A stretch of DNA of 64,000 nucleotides, from the NCBI RefSeq assembly GCF_023715895.1, contig NZ_JAMBOO010000001.1, positions 62,001 through 126,000 of the forward strand. Direction: 5' to 3'. This DNA comes from Domibacillus indicus (lineage in GTDB: Bacteria; Bacillota; Bacilli; Bacillales; Domibacillaceae). Position numbers and translations under genes: made by a program. This document shows positions 17,405 through 24,460 of this stretch, piece by piece (the first letter of the stretch is position 1; each line of letters starts with the position of its first letter). The notes below the pieces were generated by a model that had not been told where the DNA came from, made no database searches, and saw only the letters and a program-made list of their open reading frames with translations.

Positions 17405-18370
17405 TTAATTAATTTTTTCTAAAATTCTTTGGAATCTTTTTCTGACTAAACTCTCTTTAATGCCTAGCTTTTCCGCAATATATTTCTTAGAAACCCTTAA
17501 TTCGCCGTCTATTTCACATTTATAATCGTCCATATTCCCGGCTTTCTTGTCCGCTTCTACTATTTCATATACTTCCTGGATAAATTCTCGCTGAGCATCA
17601 TTCAAATAGCGTAATGAGTCACTAATATCATCGCCAAATATGACGTGGTAAATATTCTTCGGAAAATATGGCTTCACCAAATAAGACGAGCGCTCTTTGC
17701 CGAATGTTTGCCGCTGGATCCGTCTTAAACCATTGCGCTTTGCTTCTGCGTCGGATAGCTTGCTGCTGAACGTCATATTTACGTACTTAACGATTTCCTT
17801 TTCGCTTTTGTTGACGTCTACATACTTTAAAGCATACTTGAGCGCTCCAATGGAAATTTCGTGGATTTCCCGCTGTCTTTCCGCTCTTTCTGCACGCATT
17901 TGTAATTCGAGCTGCTTATATTTATCGAACATCCAACGGAAATAACGGAACTCATCTACACTAAATCGTTCTTCCAGCTCCGGCATAAGCGGCTCTAATC
18001 CCTCAAAAAGCTCGGAATTTAACTTGAAATAGTATAGAAACTCGTCTTTATCGTATATAGTCGCCTTAAACTGAATGCCGAAGTCAATGTAAATGATAGA
18101 TAGATACCGTTGAAATTCGTTAATGTTATCGGAGAACTCCACCATTACATGCCGCAGCAAAAGCTCTCTCATCGCTCGAATGCGATAGGCGATATATTCG
18201 TAATTTTTATTCAAGCTAATACGAACGCCCCCGGAAGCTGTACCGTCTACAATACGTGTTCTCGTAGGATTCCCCATGAAATCCTTTTCTACTGCGGACA
18301 TAATGTCATCGATAACCGTTTCATCCCCATTTTGCTGATAATTAGCGATTTTCTTCTTAAATTCGGACAC
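17405..18370 (-). CDS. Putative sigma-factor-like/HTH protein (321 aa), unknown
   Basis: Not assigned to a family. The C-terminal 70 residues read LNDAQREFIQEVYEIV...VSKKYIAEKLGIKESLVRKRF, a layout like sigma region 4 or phage late activators: a conserved pre-helix, then a helix-turn-helix. A central coiled segment (LQMRAERAERQREIHEI) precedes it. The gene is visibly more A/T-rich than its neighbours and sits alone with its own terminator. Start is GTG with AGGAGGG upstream. It may control the left operon, which is inference. Confidence 0.55.
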   Translation of the reverse strand: MSEFKKKIANYQQNGDETVIDDIMSAVEKDFMGNPTRTRIVDGTASGGVRISLNKNYEYIAYRIRAMRELLLRHVMVEFSDNINEFQRYLSIIYIDFGIQFKATIYDKDEFLYYFKLNSELFEGLEPLMPELEERFSVDEFRYFRWMFDKYKQLELQMRAERAERQREIHEISIGALKYALKYVDVNKSEKEIVKYVNMTFSSKLSDAEAKRNGLRRIQRQTFGKERSSYLVKPYFPKNIYHVIFGDDISDSLRYLNDAQREFIQEVYEIVEADKKAGNMDDYKCEIDGELRVSKKYIAEKLGIKESLVRKRFQRILEKIN

Positions 18371-18490
18371 TGCGCATCCCTCCTACTAAAATAATAACAA
18401 AAAATGCTAACCCGACGCGATACAGGCGCCGGGCTTTTTGCTTTTATACTTATTTAACACCTCATTGCGTCCAAAAGTGGGCTGTTTTTG

Positions 18491-18787
18491 TTATGCAACG
18501 TAAGGTGCTAGTTCGATAACGGACATGCGGGCTAGTTTTTCCGCGCTCATTTGCTTTCCTTCCTCCGATAAATAAATCCATGAGCAGTGAATATCCGTTA
18601 CGTCTACGCCGTCGGCATCCTGCGGAATCGGTTGTGGCAGCGTGAACAGGTTTAGCTTCTCATCGTCGCGGATTGCGATTGTGCGCTGCCCTACTACCGT
18701 CCCCATACGTACGCTCCATTGATCCTCCCAGTTCACCGCAAGATCGTCCTGGCACCATTCGATTACTCTGATATTTCTTGACGTCAT
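18491..18787 (-). CDS. Hypothetical protein (98 aa), paralogue of the 101-aa protein at 19171
   Basis: Not recognised. Its C-terminal half (LPQPIPQDADGVDVTDI ... EKLARMSVIELAPYVA) aligns with that of the protein encoded at 19171-19476 (LPKPVVGLDEVVDITDL ... DKLAGMPLSKLIRYLA), so the two arose by duplication within the element. Start at 18787 is chosen for GGAGG eight bases upstream; the earlier ATG at 18847 has none. Confidence 0.7.
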   Translation of the reverse strand: MTSRNIRVIEWCQDDLAVNWEDQWSVRMGTVVGQRTIAIRDDEKLNLFTLPQPIPQDADGVDVTDIHCSWIYLSEEGKQMSAEKLARMSVIELAPYVA

Positions 18788-18843
18788 TTCGCATTCCTCC
18801 GATTTTTGTATTTTGTATTGGATGCGCTGCTCTGGCGCTGTTA

Positions 18844-19134
18844 TCATCGTTCGTACCGTTTAAGATTCGCAAGGCGCTCATTCATTTCGTCGTAGCCTTT
18901 GAATAGATCCCGTAGAGGAAGAAGATTCATGGCGATGTTTTTAATACGGGCGCGATCGGCCAGTAGTTGCTGCATTTCATGTGCGGTAATGTCGTCGATG
19001 TCGCCACGATTCTTTAATTCGTTGATTCTTTTATCAATGTCTCCCTGGGCGCGGGAGTAGTAGCGCCAGTCCGAGTTTACTTTCTCGCAAATAGTATCAA
19101 GCTGCTCAAGATAACGTTCATGTGGTGGTGTCAT
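18844..19134 (-). CDS. Hypothetical helical protein (96 aa)
   Basis: Not recognised. Predominantly alpha-helical and strongly charged (DIDKRINELKNRGDIDDI, LLADRARIKNIAMNLLPL). It lies between the two paralogous genes in one operon driven from the promoter at 19524-19552. A GGAGGGA ribosome binding site precedes the start. Confidence 0.65.
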   Translation of the reverse strand: MTPPHERYLEQLDTICEKVNSDWRYYSRAQGDIDKRINELKNRGDIDDITAHEMQQLLADRARIKNIAMNLLPLRDLFKGYDEMNERLANLKRYER

Positions 19135-19170
19135 AATAAAATCCCTCCGATTTTTTTTTATTAAAATGCT

Positions 19171-19476
19171 TTACGCTAGGTATCGAATTAATTTTGATAG
19201 CGGCATCCCTGCCAATTTATCTAACGGTTCATTAAGGCCGTCGGCATTCAGTTCCAGGGAGATCGGCGACAAGTCGGTAATGTCGACTACTTCGTCCAGC
19301 CCGACGACTGGCTTCGGTAGTATGTAAGCGTGGATCTCAGGAAAGGTCCGGCTTTCGTCTCGCCATGCGACAATATCACTGTCGAAAATGATTCCGTCGT
19401 AATATTCAGTGCTCGCAGGATCGAGTGGCAAGTCGGCTTCGATGTGCTGCACCAGTTTAATCGGGCTGAATTTCAT
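19171..19476 (-). CDS. Hypothetical protein (101 aa), paralogue of the 98-aa protein at 18491
   Basis: Not recognised. Predicted mixed fold; the C-terminal 45 residues match the product of 18491-18787. First gene of the three-gene operon, 48 bases downstream of a strong sigma-A promoter, with GGAGGGA before the ATG. Its position next to a divergent XRE gene suggests early or constitutively controlled expression. Confidence 0.7.
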   Translation of the reverse strand: MKFSPIKLVQHIEADLPLDPASTEYYDGIIFDSDIVAWRDESRTFPEIHAYILPKPVVGLDEVVDITDLSPISLELNADGLNEPLDKLAGMPLSKLIRYLA

Positions 19477-19523
19477 CGCTGTCCCTCCGTTTTATTGTAT
19501 TTTGTGTTCGACTTCTTGTACTT

Positions 19524-19552
19524 ATAATACGATATGTAAAAACGGACGTCAA
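19524..19552 (-). promoter_or_regulatory. Sigma-A promoter of the three-gene operon (19476 to 18491)
   Basis: On the minus strand TTGACG (19547-19552), 17-bp spacer, TATTAT (19524-19529). It faces away from the XRE gene at 19643. Confidence 0.8.
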
Positions 19553-19570
19553 CTGTTTTCGTAAAAAAAG

Positions 19571-19584
19571 TTCGATAAGTCGAA
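19571..19584. promoter_or_regulatory. Candidate operator between divergent genes
   Basis: A perfect inverted repeat TTCGA-TAAG-TCGAA lies between the minus-strand promoter and the plus-strand XRE gene, a typical place for a Cro/CI-type repressor site. Confidence 0.45.
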
Positions 19585-19642
19585 TATTTTATTTCTATTT
19601 ACGTAGATGTAGTATAGAATTAACGTATGGGAGGCGTTGAAC

Positions 19643-19903
19643 ATGGCAAGAGAAAGAAGAAAAGCCGAAAGCATTGCTCCGTCGTACAAACCGATGGACA
19701 TTACGCTAATCAAAAGAGATAAAACGCGCACTGATCTGCGGAATGACTTGAAAATATCACCGTCCACACTGGCGAAAATGAGTGCCGGCGAGTATGTGGC
19801 GCTTGATGTAATCGCCTTGATTTGCGAGTACCTGGACTGCGATATTCAAGACGTAGTGGAATTTAAGAAGGTCGAACAACAAAAAGACGCCCCTCGCGAT
19901 TGA
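19643..19903 (+). CDS. XRE-family regulator (86 aa)
   Basis: A small Cro/CI-type domain: ITLIKRDKTRTDLRNDLKIS, then PSTLAKMSAGEYVALDVIALICEYLDC. This is the compact HTH type with a final DIQDVVEF segment. GGGAGGCG lies 8 bases before the ATG. One of only two plus-strand genes in the element and divergent from the 19171 operon, so it probably represses that promoter and its own. A terminator overlaps its end. Confidence 0.8.
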   Translation: MARERRKAESIAPSYKPMDITLIKRDKTRTDLRNDLKISPSTLAKMSAGEYVALDVIALICEYLDCDIQDVVEFKKVEQQKDAPRD

Positions 19904-19919
19904 GTAGGCGTTTTTTTTC
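19878..19919. terminator. Bidirectional terminator between the XRE gene and the 88-aa gene
   Basis: ACGCC and GGCGT pair across a 16-base loop, flanked by A- and T-runs on both strands. It serves the plus-strand XRE gene and the minus-strand FtsK operon end at 19924. Confidence 0.6.
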
Positions 19920-19923
19920 TGCG

Positions 19924-20190
19924 TTAAAATAAGCTCGACATCATATCAGCCGTCTTTGTAAGCGTCCAGTGCGTCATTTGCCCGAACATGTAAAACGTGG
20001 CGATTCCGTGGTCGATTGGCGAGTAATCCTCAAACACCGGCCACACTTGATGCATTTCATGTACGTAGGCATTAACGGTGGACTGATCCACACAGACCTC
20101 CGCATTTGCCGTGTTAAACATTTCCTCATAATTGAACGCCTCAGTCGGCTCACACATGCGCAGTTCCTCTCCGTTCACCGTTACTTTCAT
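19924..20190 (-). CDS. Hypothetical protein (88 aa), last gene of the FtsK operon
   Basis: Not recognised. Aromatic- and methionine-rich C-terminus (GIATFYMFGQMTHWTLTKTADMM). It starts two bases after the stop of the replication-relaxation gene, with GAGGTG upstream. Position suggests a role with the FtsK-type ATPase and its partner. Confidence 0.65.
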   Translation of the reverse strand: MKVTVNGEELRMCEPTEAFNYEEMFNTANAEVCVDQSTVNAYVHEMHQVWPVFEDYSPIDHGIATFYMFGQMTHWTLTKTADMMSSLF

Positions 20191-20192
20191 AT

Positions 20193-20876
20193 TTACACAC
20201 CTCGATTGTTTTTTATTGTAATCACCGGGGCTTTACGCGGCTTCCCTGTCGCTGTCGGCACTGTTCTGGCGCCCATAATGCGCATAAATTCGTCGATTGA
20301 CTCGGCTTGAATAACGGCAAACCGGTCGCTTTTAATGGCGTATTTCTTCGTTGTGAGCAGCAAAACAGCCGGGAATACAGGCGACTTTCCTTGCGGCTGC
20401 CACGGCTCACTATCGAGCAGGTGCGAATCATACAGCGCCTCATAGCGTGCGATCTTTTCCTTCATTAACTTTTCGGAGTACGTACTCCGCTGAACCTCGA
20501 TAAATAGAGGCGACTTTTTGAATACGGTGAATATGTCGGGCTGTGCTAAGCCCTTCTGATACTGTATTTCAGTGCGGAAGATGTCCGGCTGTTCATACGC
20601 CAGAAGGTCGATATACACTTTTACAAGTTCGAGGTAGTGAGGAATTTTCTGCGAGTTCTTTTTCATGGATGAATTAGCGGGAAAATAGACGAATGGTTGA
20701 TAGTCGGTCGTTCTTTCGATTAAGTCTTGCCGGTAAAGCCTTAACAGCGTTGCATTTGTGGCCTGTATCGGGTCCTTTACATGCGAGAAGTAAATGGCGG
20801 CCACCGAGTCTCGATCCATGCAGGAGAAGCGCTTGAGATCCGCAAGGATAGCACGGTCACGCTTACTTAGTCGCAT
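20193..20876 (-). CDS. Replication-relaxation family protein with PD-(D/E)xK-like motif (227 aa)
   Basis: The N-terminal 60 residues form a winged helix (SKRDRAILADLKRFSCMDRDSVAAIYF ends near residue 30). The C-terminal part holds QPDIFTV (PD at 113-114) and FIEVQRS (E127-x-Q129) with lysines in the following helix, the order expected of a PD-(D/E)xK nuclease fold. Proteins like this sit beside FtsK-type genes on Firmicute plasmids and ICEs and are implicated in replication or DNA nicking. Start at ATG 20876 has AGGGGGTG six bases upstream; the gene overlaps the ATPase gene by 14 bases. Family recognition is from memory; nuclease activity is inference. Confidence 0.65.
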   Translation of the reverse strand: MRLSKRDRAILADLKRFSCMDRDSVAAIYFSHVKDPIQATNATLLRLYRQDLIERTTDYQPFVYFPANSSMKKNSQKIPHYLELVKVYIDLLAYEQPDIFRTEIQYQKGLAQPDIFTVFKKSPLFIEVQRSTYSEKLMKEKIARYEALYDSHLLDSEPWQPQGKSPVFPAVLLLTTKKYAIKSDRFAVIQAESIDEFMRIMGARTVPTATGKPRKAPVITIKNNRGV

Positions 20877-21987
20877 CGTTCGCACCCCCTAGCAATCCGA
20901 AGCTGTACTGCGGTTCTTGCGGCTCAGGTTCAGCGTCAAATACTTCCTTGCGCTTACGGCCCGTCTGTTTCAGCGGATTCAATAGGCGCTTTGCTTCTTC
21001 AAACGATAGCCACGGCGTTTGTACGGTAACGGCTTCCTCCGCCATAAGGATCATGCGGCCACGATCGGTTACTTTTATATTTTCCGAGCCAGGAACCCCG
21101 GCGACAGTAGCGTTGGTTGTGTTTGATTGCCTTCCGGAGATTCTGACGACAAGATTATTTTTGAGCCTTCCCGACAAAATTCCGGCGTCTGGACGTTGCA
21201 TAGACAAAAGCAAGATAATACCGAGGGAACGGCCAATTGACGAAATATCCTCAACGATAGCCATTAGCTCTTTTTCTTCTCTTAAAAGCGCGACCTCATC
21301 GATGGCAACGATAATGTAATTGAGTTTTTGCGGCAGATCCTTTATATGCGGCATCTCTGCGTCATCTAATAAATCCCCTCTACGATCCATCTCGATTTTC
21401 ACCTGCATCAACGCTTGCTCAACATCGCTGATTTTTATATGAACGCCTCGCACATGCGGTAAATTTTTAAAAAGCCCGAACTCGCTGCGCTTCAAATCAC
21501 ATAGAACTAGCTCCACCTGGTCCGGCGTGCGTGACAGTATTAAATTCGTGAGGATTGACCGCAGTAATGAAGATTTACCGGAGCCCGTTTCGCCAGCAAT
21601 GCTCACATGCGGCAGCTCAGCGCAGTCAAAAGCGACCTTCCCGCCTTGTTGATTAACACCAACGATAATAGGCAGCGTCATGCCTTCGGTTGCTTCCGTC
21701 CAGTCAGCCGGCCGATACTTTACTTCACGCGGCATCTTTTTACGATAGACGGTAAGAACAAACTTCTTTGCCGTACCTTCTAACGTCATGTTCTCGCCTA
21801 ACACCTGATGAAAAGCGAATAGTTTATCGTGGAGGAGCTTCGGATTCATTCCGTTTGGAATCGTGAAGACGTACCGTGTAAAGCCTGGCGTCATGGTAAC
21901 GTCGTGTATAAGCGGTTTATAGTCGCTGAATAAGCTGAACACATTAACGAGCTTCCTGCGGGCTGCCAGGCGTTCAAATACGCTCAT
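20863..21987 (-). CDS. FtsK/SpoIIIE-type DNA translocase (374 aa)
   Basis: Walker A GETGSGKS at 132-139, Walker B IIVAIDE at 225-231, and LLSMQRPDAGILSGRLKNN, the arginine-finger region of the FtsK/HerA family. No transmembrane helix and no C-terminal gamma domain are present, so it differs from host FtsK/SpoIIIE. It resembles coupling or translocation ATPases of mobile elements (TcpA, TraB, YdcQ types). The start ATG overlaps the stop of a 55-residue membrane protein (ATGA), which probably provides the membrane anchor in trans. Likely moves element DNA during transfer or segregation. Confidence 0.85.
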   Translation of the reverse strand: MSVFERLAARRKLVNVFSLFSDYKPLIHDVTMTPGFTRYVFTIPNGMNPKLLHDKLFAFHQVLGENMTLEGTAKKFVLTVYRKKMPREVKYRPADWTEATEGMTLPIIVGVNQQGGKVAFDCAELPHVSIAGETGSGKSSLLRSILTNLILSRTPDQVELVLCDLKRSEFGLFKNLPHVRGVHIKISDVEQALMQVKIEMDRRGDLLDDAEMPHIKDLPQKLNYIIVAIDEVALLREEKELMAIVEDISSIGRSLGIILLLSMQRPDAGILSGRLKNNLVVRISGRQSNTTNATVAGVPGSENIKVTDRGRMILMAEEAVTVQTPWLSFEEAKRLLNPLKQTGRKRKEVFDAEPEPQEPQYSFGLLGGANDATK

Positions 21988-22151
21988 AAGATCAACCCCA
22001 TGACCGCTGTAAAGCCTGCAATAGCTCCGACAGGCAGCAAGACTTTTAAGGCGGCGGCATAGCGTGGCAGACCGTGTTGCTCACAGAACTTCTCTAAGCT
22101 GGCTATCGCTATAACTCCGATTAGGCTCGTAATCAACAGTACATCTTCCAT
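21984..22151 (-). CDS. Two-helix membrane protein (55 aa), likely anchor of the FtsK-type ATPase
   Basis: Residues ~4-17 (VLLITSLIGVIAIA) and ~35-54 (VLLPVGAIAGFTAVMGLI) are membrane-spanning in character, joined by a polar EKFCEQHGLPRYAA loop. Start at ATG 22151 is supported by GGGAGGAAACGGA. It overlaps the ATPase start by four bases. Small membrane proteins next to FtsK-type transfer genes also occur as Spd proteins in actinomycete elements; that comparison is analogy only. Confidence 0.7.
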   Translation of the reverse strand: MEDVLLITSLIGVIAIASLEKFCEQHGLPRYAAALKVLLPVGAIAGFTAVMGLIL

Positions 22152-22333
22152 CTTCCGTTTCCTCCCTTTATTAAACAAAACTCTGAAACCGTATACCTAC
22201 GGGCTTTATCGAGGATTAACTGTATTAACGTAAGTGGATTCGCTACTGCAATTTCTGCTGGCGTTTCTGCATCTGCTGTTAATGTATTAACGACTGCTTG
22301 TACATGTTGTATAATTTTTTTCATTTTTTTCAA
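22133..22333 (-). CDS. Hypothetical protein (66 aa), first gene of the FtsK operon
   Basis: Not recognised. Helical N-terminus (KKIIQHVQAVVNTLTADA) and a basic end (LIKGGNGRWKMYC). No good ribosome binding site is visible before the ATG at 22333, so the reading frame is less certain. It overlaps the membrane protein gene by 19 bases. Confidence 0.45.
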   Translation of the reverse strand: MKKMKKIIQHVQAVVNTLTADAETPAEIAVANPLTLIQLILDKARRYTVSEFCLIKGGNGRWKMYC

Positions 22334-22395
22334 AAGTTGCCGCAGGTATAAAAATGTAAAACGTGGACAATACTGTTTGCCAGGAGGTGACCGAC

Positions 22396-22623
22396 ATGTT
22401 TAGTTGGTTCGGATTAGGAAAGAGCAGAACGAAGTTTGGACGATTTATTGACGAAAAGGGAATTACACAGTCGGAGCTTACAAGTAAATCGAAGGTAAGT
22501 CACGCAACGATCTCACGGATGTGTAACGATGATGACTACATACCGAAGTACGCGACGCTGGTAAAAGTAAAGAAGGCGATCGAGGCGATGGGTTACCGGC
22601 TGCCGAAAGATTTCCTCGACTAG
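22396..22623 (+). CDS. XRE-family regulator (75 aa)
   Basis: MFSWFGLGKSRTKFGRFIDE..., then GITQSELTSKSKVSHATISRM, a Cro/CI helix-turn-helix, and LVKVKKAIEAMGYRLP. This short type is common in Bacillus prophages and ICEs. AGGAGGTGA lies 6-7 bases upstream of the ATG. Divergent from the FtsK operon, which it probably controls. Confidence 0.85.
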   Translation: MFSWFGLGKSRTKFGRFIDEKGITQSELTSKSKVSHATISRMCNDDDYIPKYATLVKVKKAIEAMGYRLPKDFLD

Positions 22624-22797
22624 CCCCCTGAGTTAAAATTTTTGTAGCGAATTTTTTTTCAGACGCAGCTGCATCGTCAAAAAACAAGGTATGGGGTAAA
22701 TATGATTGGTAAAAATTGGTCAAAATGTTTTTTTGTTGTGAGCAAATTCCGGACACCAGCTGAGGGGTATTCGGTGGGTACGCTATGGGGGTCAACG

Positions 22798-22832
22798 CAA
22801 AAAAGAGCCGCAGCATCACGCCTGGCTCGATT
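22798..22832 (-). terminator. Terminator after the resolvase gene
   Basis: On the minus strand GAGCC...GGCTC encloses a structured loop and is followed by six Ts. It overlaps the last codons of the resolvase gene. The 175 bases between here and the XRE gene at 22623 contain a short direct repeat (TTGGTAAAAAT / TTGGTCAAAAT) and no gene. Confidence 0.65.
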
Positions 22833-23382
22833 CCTTACGTTTATTTAATTCTTTATATAACAACGCTTTGCTGATTCCTGTTGCTTCCGTTATCTGAGCA
22901 ACTGAGTATTGATTGCTGTCGTACATTACAAGCGCCTGCTTTACCTTCTGCGGATTGGCTGCAGGTCTTCCACCTTTACGACCCCGTGCGCGTGCAGCTT
23001 CCAGCCCGGCCTGTGTACGTTCCTTAATGATGTCCCGCTCTAGCTCTGCCATAACGCTTATCATACCGAACATGGCGCGCCCCATTGCTGTCGCTGTATC
23101 AAGTTTCTCCTGGATGCTTACGAGTTCAATGCCACGCTCCTGCAGGTCATCGGCTATCTCGCGTAATTGCTTAGCGCTACGGCCGAGACGATCGAGTTTA
23201 TAGACGATTAGTGTATCGCCTTTTCTCAATACGTCCAAGCAACGTTGCAGCTCCTTACGATCCCACTTGCCGCCGCTTTGCTTCTCCGAAAAGATTCGTT
23301 CAGCCCCCGCCTTGTTTAATGCGTCCATTTGAAGATCCAGCGACTGATCCGCCGTAGATACGCGAGCATAACCGATTTTCAT
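22816..23382 (-). CDS. Serine recombinase, Tn3-type resolvase/invertase (188 aa)
   Basis: Catalytic domain with YARVSTADQ (nucleophile Ser9), YKLDRLGRS and the long E-helix region ELERDIIKERTQAG, then a C-terminal Hin-like helix-turn-helix (YSVAQITEATGISKALLYKEL). Full length for the small resolvase group. Together with upstream res-like repeats it probably resolves element multimers when the circular form replicates; inversion of a segment is the alternative. CAAGGGGCGG precedes the start. Confidence 0.92.
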   Translation of the reverse strand: MKIGYARVSTADQSLDLQMDALNKAGAERIFSEKQSGGKWDRKELQRCLDVLRKGDTLIVYKLDRLGRSAKQLREIADDLQERGIELVSIQEKLDTATAMGRAMFGMISVMAELERDIIKERTQAGLEAARARGRKGGRPAANPQKVKQALVMYDSNQYSVAQITEATGISKALLYKELNKRKESSQA

Positions 23383-23395
23383 AATAACCGCCCCT

Positions 23396-23545
23396 TGTCG
23401 TTTGTTTGTACCTTAATAGTACATCAAACGTATGGAGAAGTCAACTATGATTTATGAACGAGTTTATAAACTAAATAACGAGTAAATAGACGTCATTTTG
23501 CGGAGTTTTGTCGGAGTTTATAAACCGTTCGTTTTATAGACGATA
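23396..23545. promoter_or_regulatory. Probable res site of the serine resolvase
   Basis: Three sub-sites can be read. Site one is an imperfect palindrome CGTTTG...CAAACG with inner GTAC repeats (about 23398-23430). The other two contain the word GAGTTTATAAAC (23459-23472 and 23514-23525). They abut the resolvase gene and cover its promoter, so the enzyme should repress itself. Confidence 0.6.
23416..23444 (-). promoter_or_regulatory. Sigma-A promoter of the resolvase gene
   Basis: On the minus strand TTGACT (23439-23444), 17-bp spacer, TACTAT (23416-23421), 34 bases before the start codon and inside the first res sub-site. Confidence 0.75.
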
Positions 23546-24078
23546 GCCGAACCCCCTAGTGATCGCTGAAATCGGAAATTTCCGGAAGCAAAATAGACCC
23601 CCCGATATTTTCAGAGGCGTCCGTCCCGCGAGCATCCAGCCGATGAAATGCACAATAATGCACAACGGATTTATTACGTAATGTAACCCTATGTAAAGTT
23701 GATTTGACGTGTTTCTTCTATATAGTGCGCTAAAACGGAACTACGTTACATCGTCATTGTGACGCAATGTGCCGCCAAAGTGTTTCGGGTACGTGTCCGC
23801 CAGAGGCACGCAGCCGGTGTTTTGTGTAATATTGAGTAACGTCATTTCCGATTTCCTTCTATAAGGTATCCCGTAGTTCAGTCATTACACATTCGGAAAG
23901 TTTCCGGCGTGTCTCCGTCTGGACCCGCGTGCCCGCAAATAGTAAAGCAGAGTAAAGCGAAATCATAACTTTTCCTAACCCGTTTGAGCGCGTTTCTTCT
24001 ATATAGTGCGTAGAAATAACGTAGTTAGGGTCGCACTTTAGACTGTAGCGCCCGTCGCAGCCTTTTTTTTTTATGTAA
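23546..24078. other. Gene-poor region with repeats, possible origin or transfer site
   Basis: No convincing gene. Two identical 19-bp copies (23711-23729 and 23992-24010) of GTTTCTTCTATATAGTGCG lie 281 bp apart in the same orientation; both are followed by a segment ending in ACGTA/GTTA. Short palindromes such as CGGAAATTTCCG (23574-23585) are also present. A 115-codon frame at 23859-24206 is rejected because it overlaps the better 24079-24315 gene. Confidence 0.45.
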
Positions 24079-24315
24079 TCAGACGTCGATCCCGTAGTCC
24101 TCTCGCAACACTCTCCGCAGAGCCACGTTAATAAGCTCCTTCTTAAACCCGCGTGCTGGCGCTGTGGCTTCGAGCTGATCGATAATAGGCAGCAGTTTGT
24201 TTTCAACGTGAAAAGTCCGTCTCGTATGCGTTTCTGACAGTTTTGGCCGCGCTGCTTTCTTGGCCATAACGTCGTGAATCGATTTAGGCGCAGCGGCTTT
24301 CTTTTTCTTGCTCAT
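24079..24315 (-). CDS. Ribbon-helix-helix-like DNA-binding protein (78 aa)
   Basis: A basic N-terminus (MSKKKKAAAPKSIHDV) is followed by a strand (RRTFHV), a helix (LLPIIDQLEATAP) and a second helix (GFKKELINVALRRVLRE), the strand-helix-helix order of CopG/ParG/Arc proteins. Likely a copy-number, partition or transcription regulator. GAGGAAG lies before the ATG. Confidence 0.65.
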   Translation of the reverse strand: MSKKKKAAAPKSIHDVMAKKAARPKLSETHTRRTFHVENKLLPIIDQLEATAPARGFKKELINVALRRVLREDYGIDV

Positions 24316-24460
24316 GGTGCGTTCTTCCTCTCGCAGTTAATAGACGTATACCGTATCACTACACGGAAGGTCTACGCAAATGGTAAACCGCCTTGAACCC
24401 GCGCCAGGGTTGTGTTTCAGACGACCTACGCTATTAATTTCGGTGCCATTTTCGAACGAT

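Noticed and set aside
23859-24206. 115-codon open frame on the minus strand in the element
   Set aside because: Cysteine-rich, low-complexity translation that overlaps by 128 bases the well-supported ribbon-helix-helix gene at 24079-24315 in another frame.
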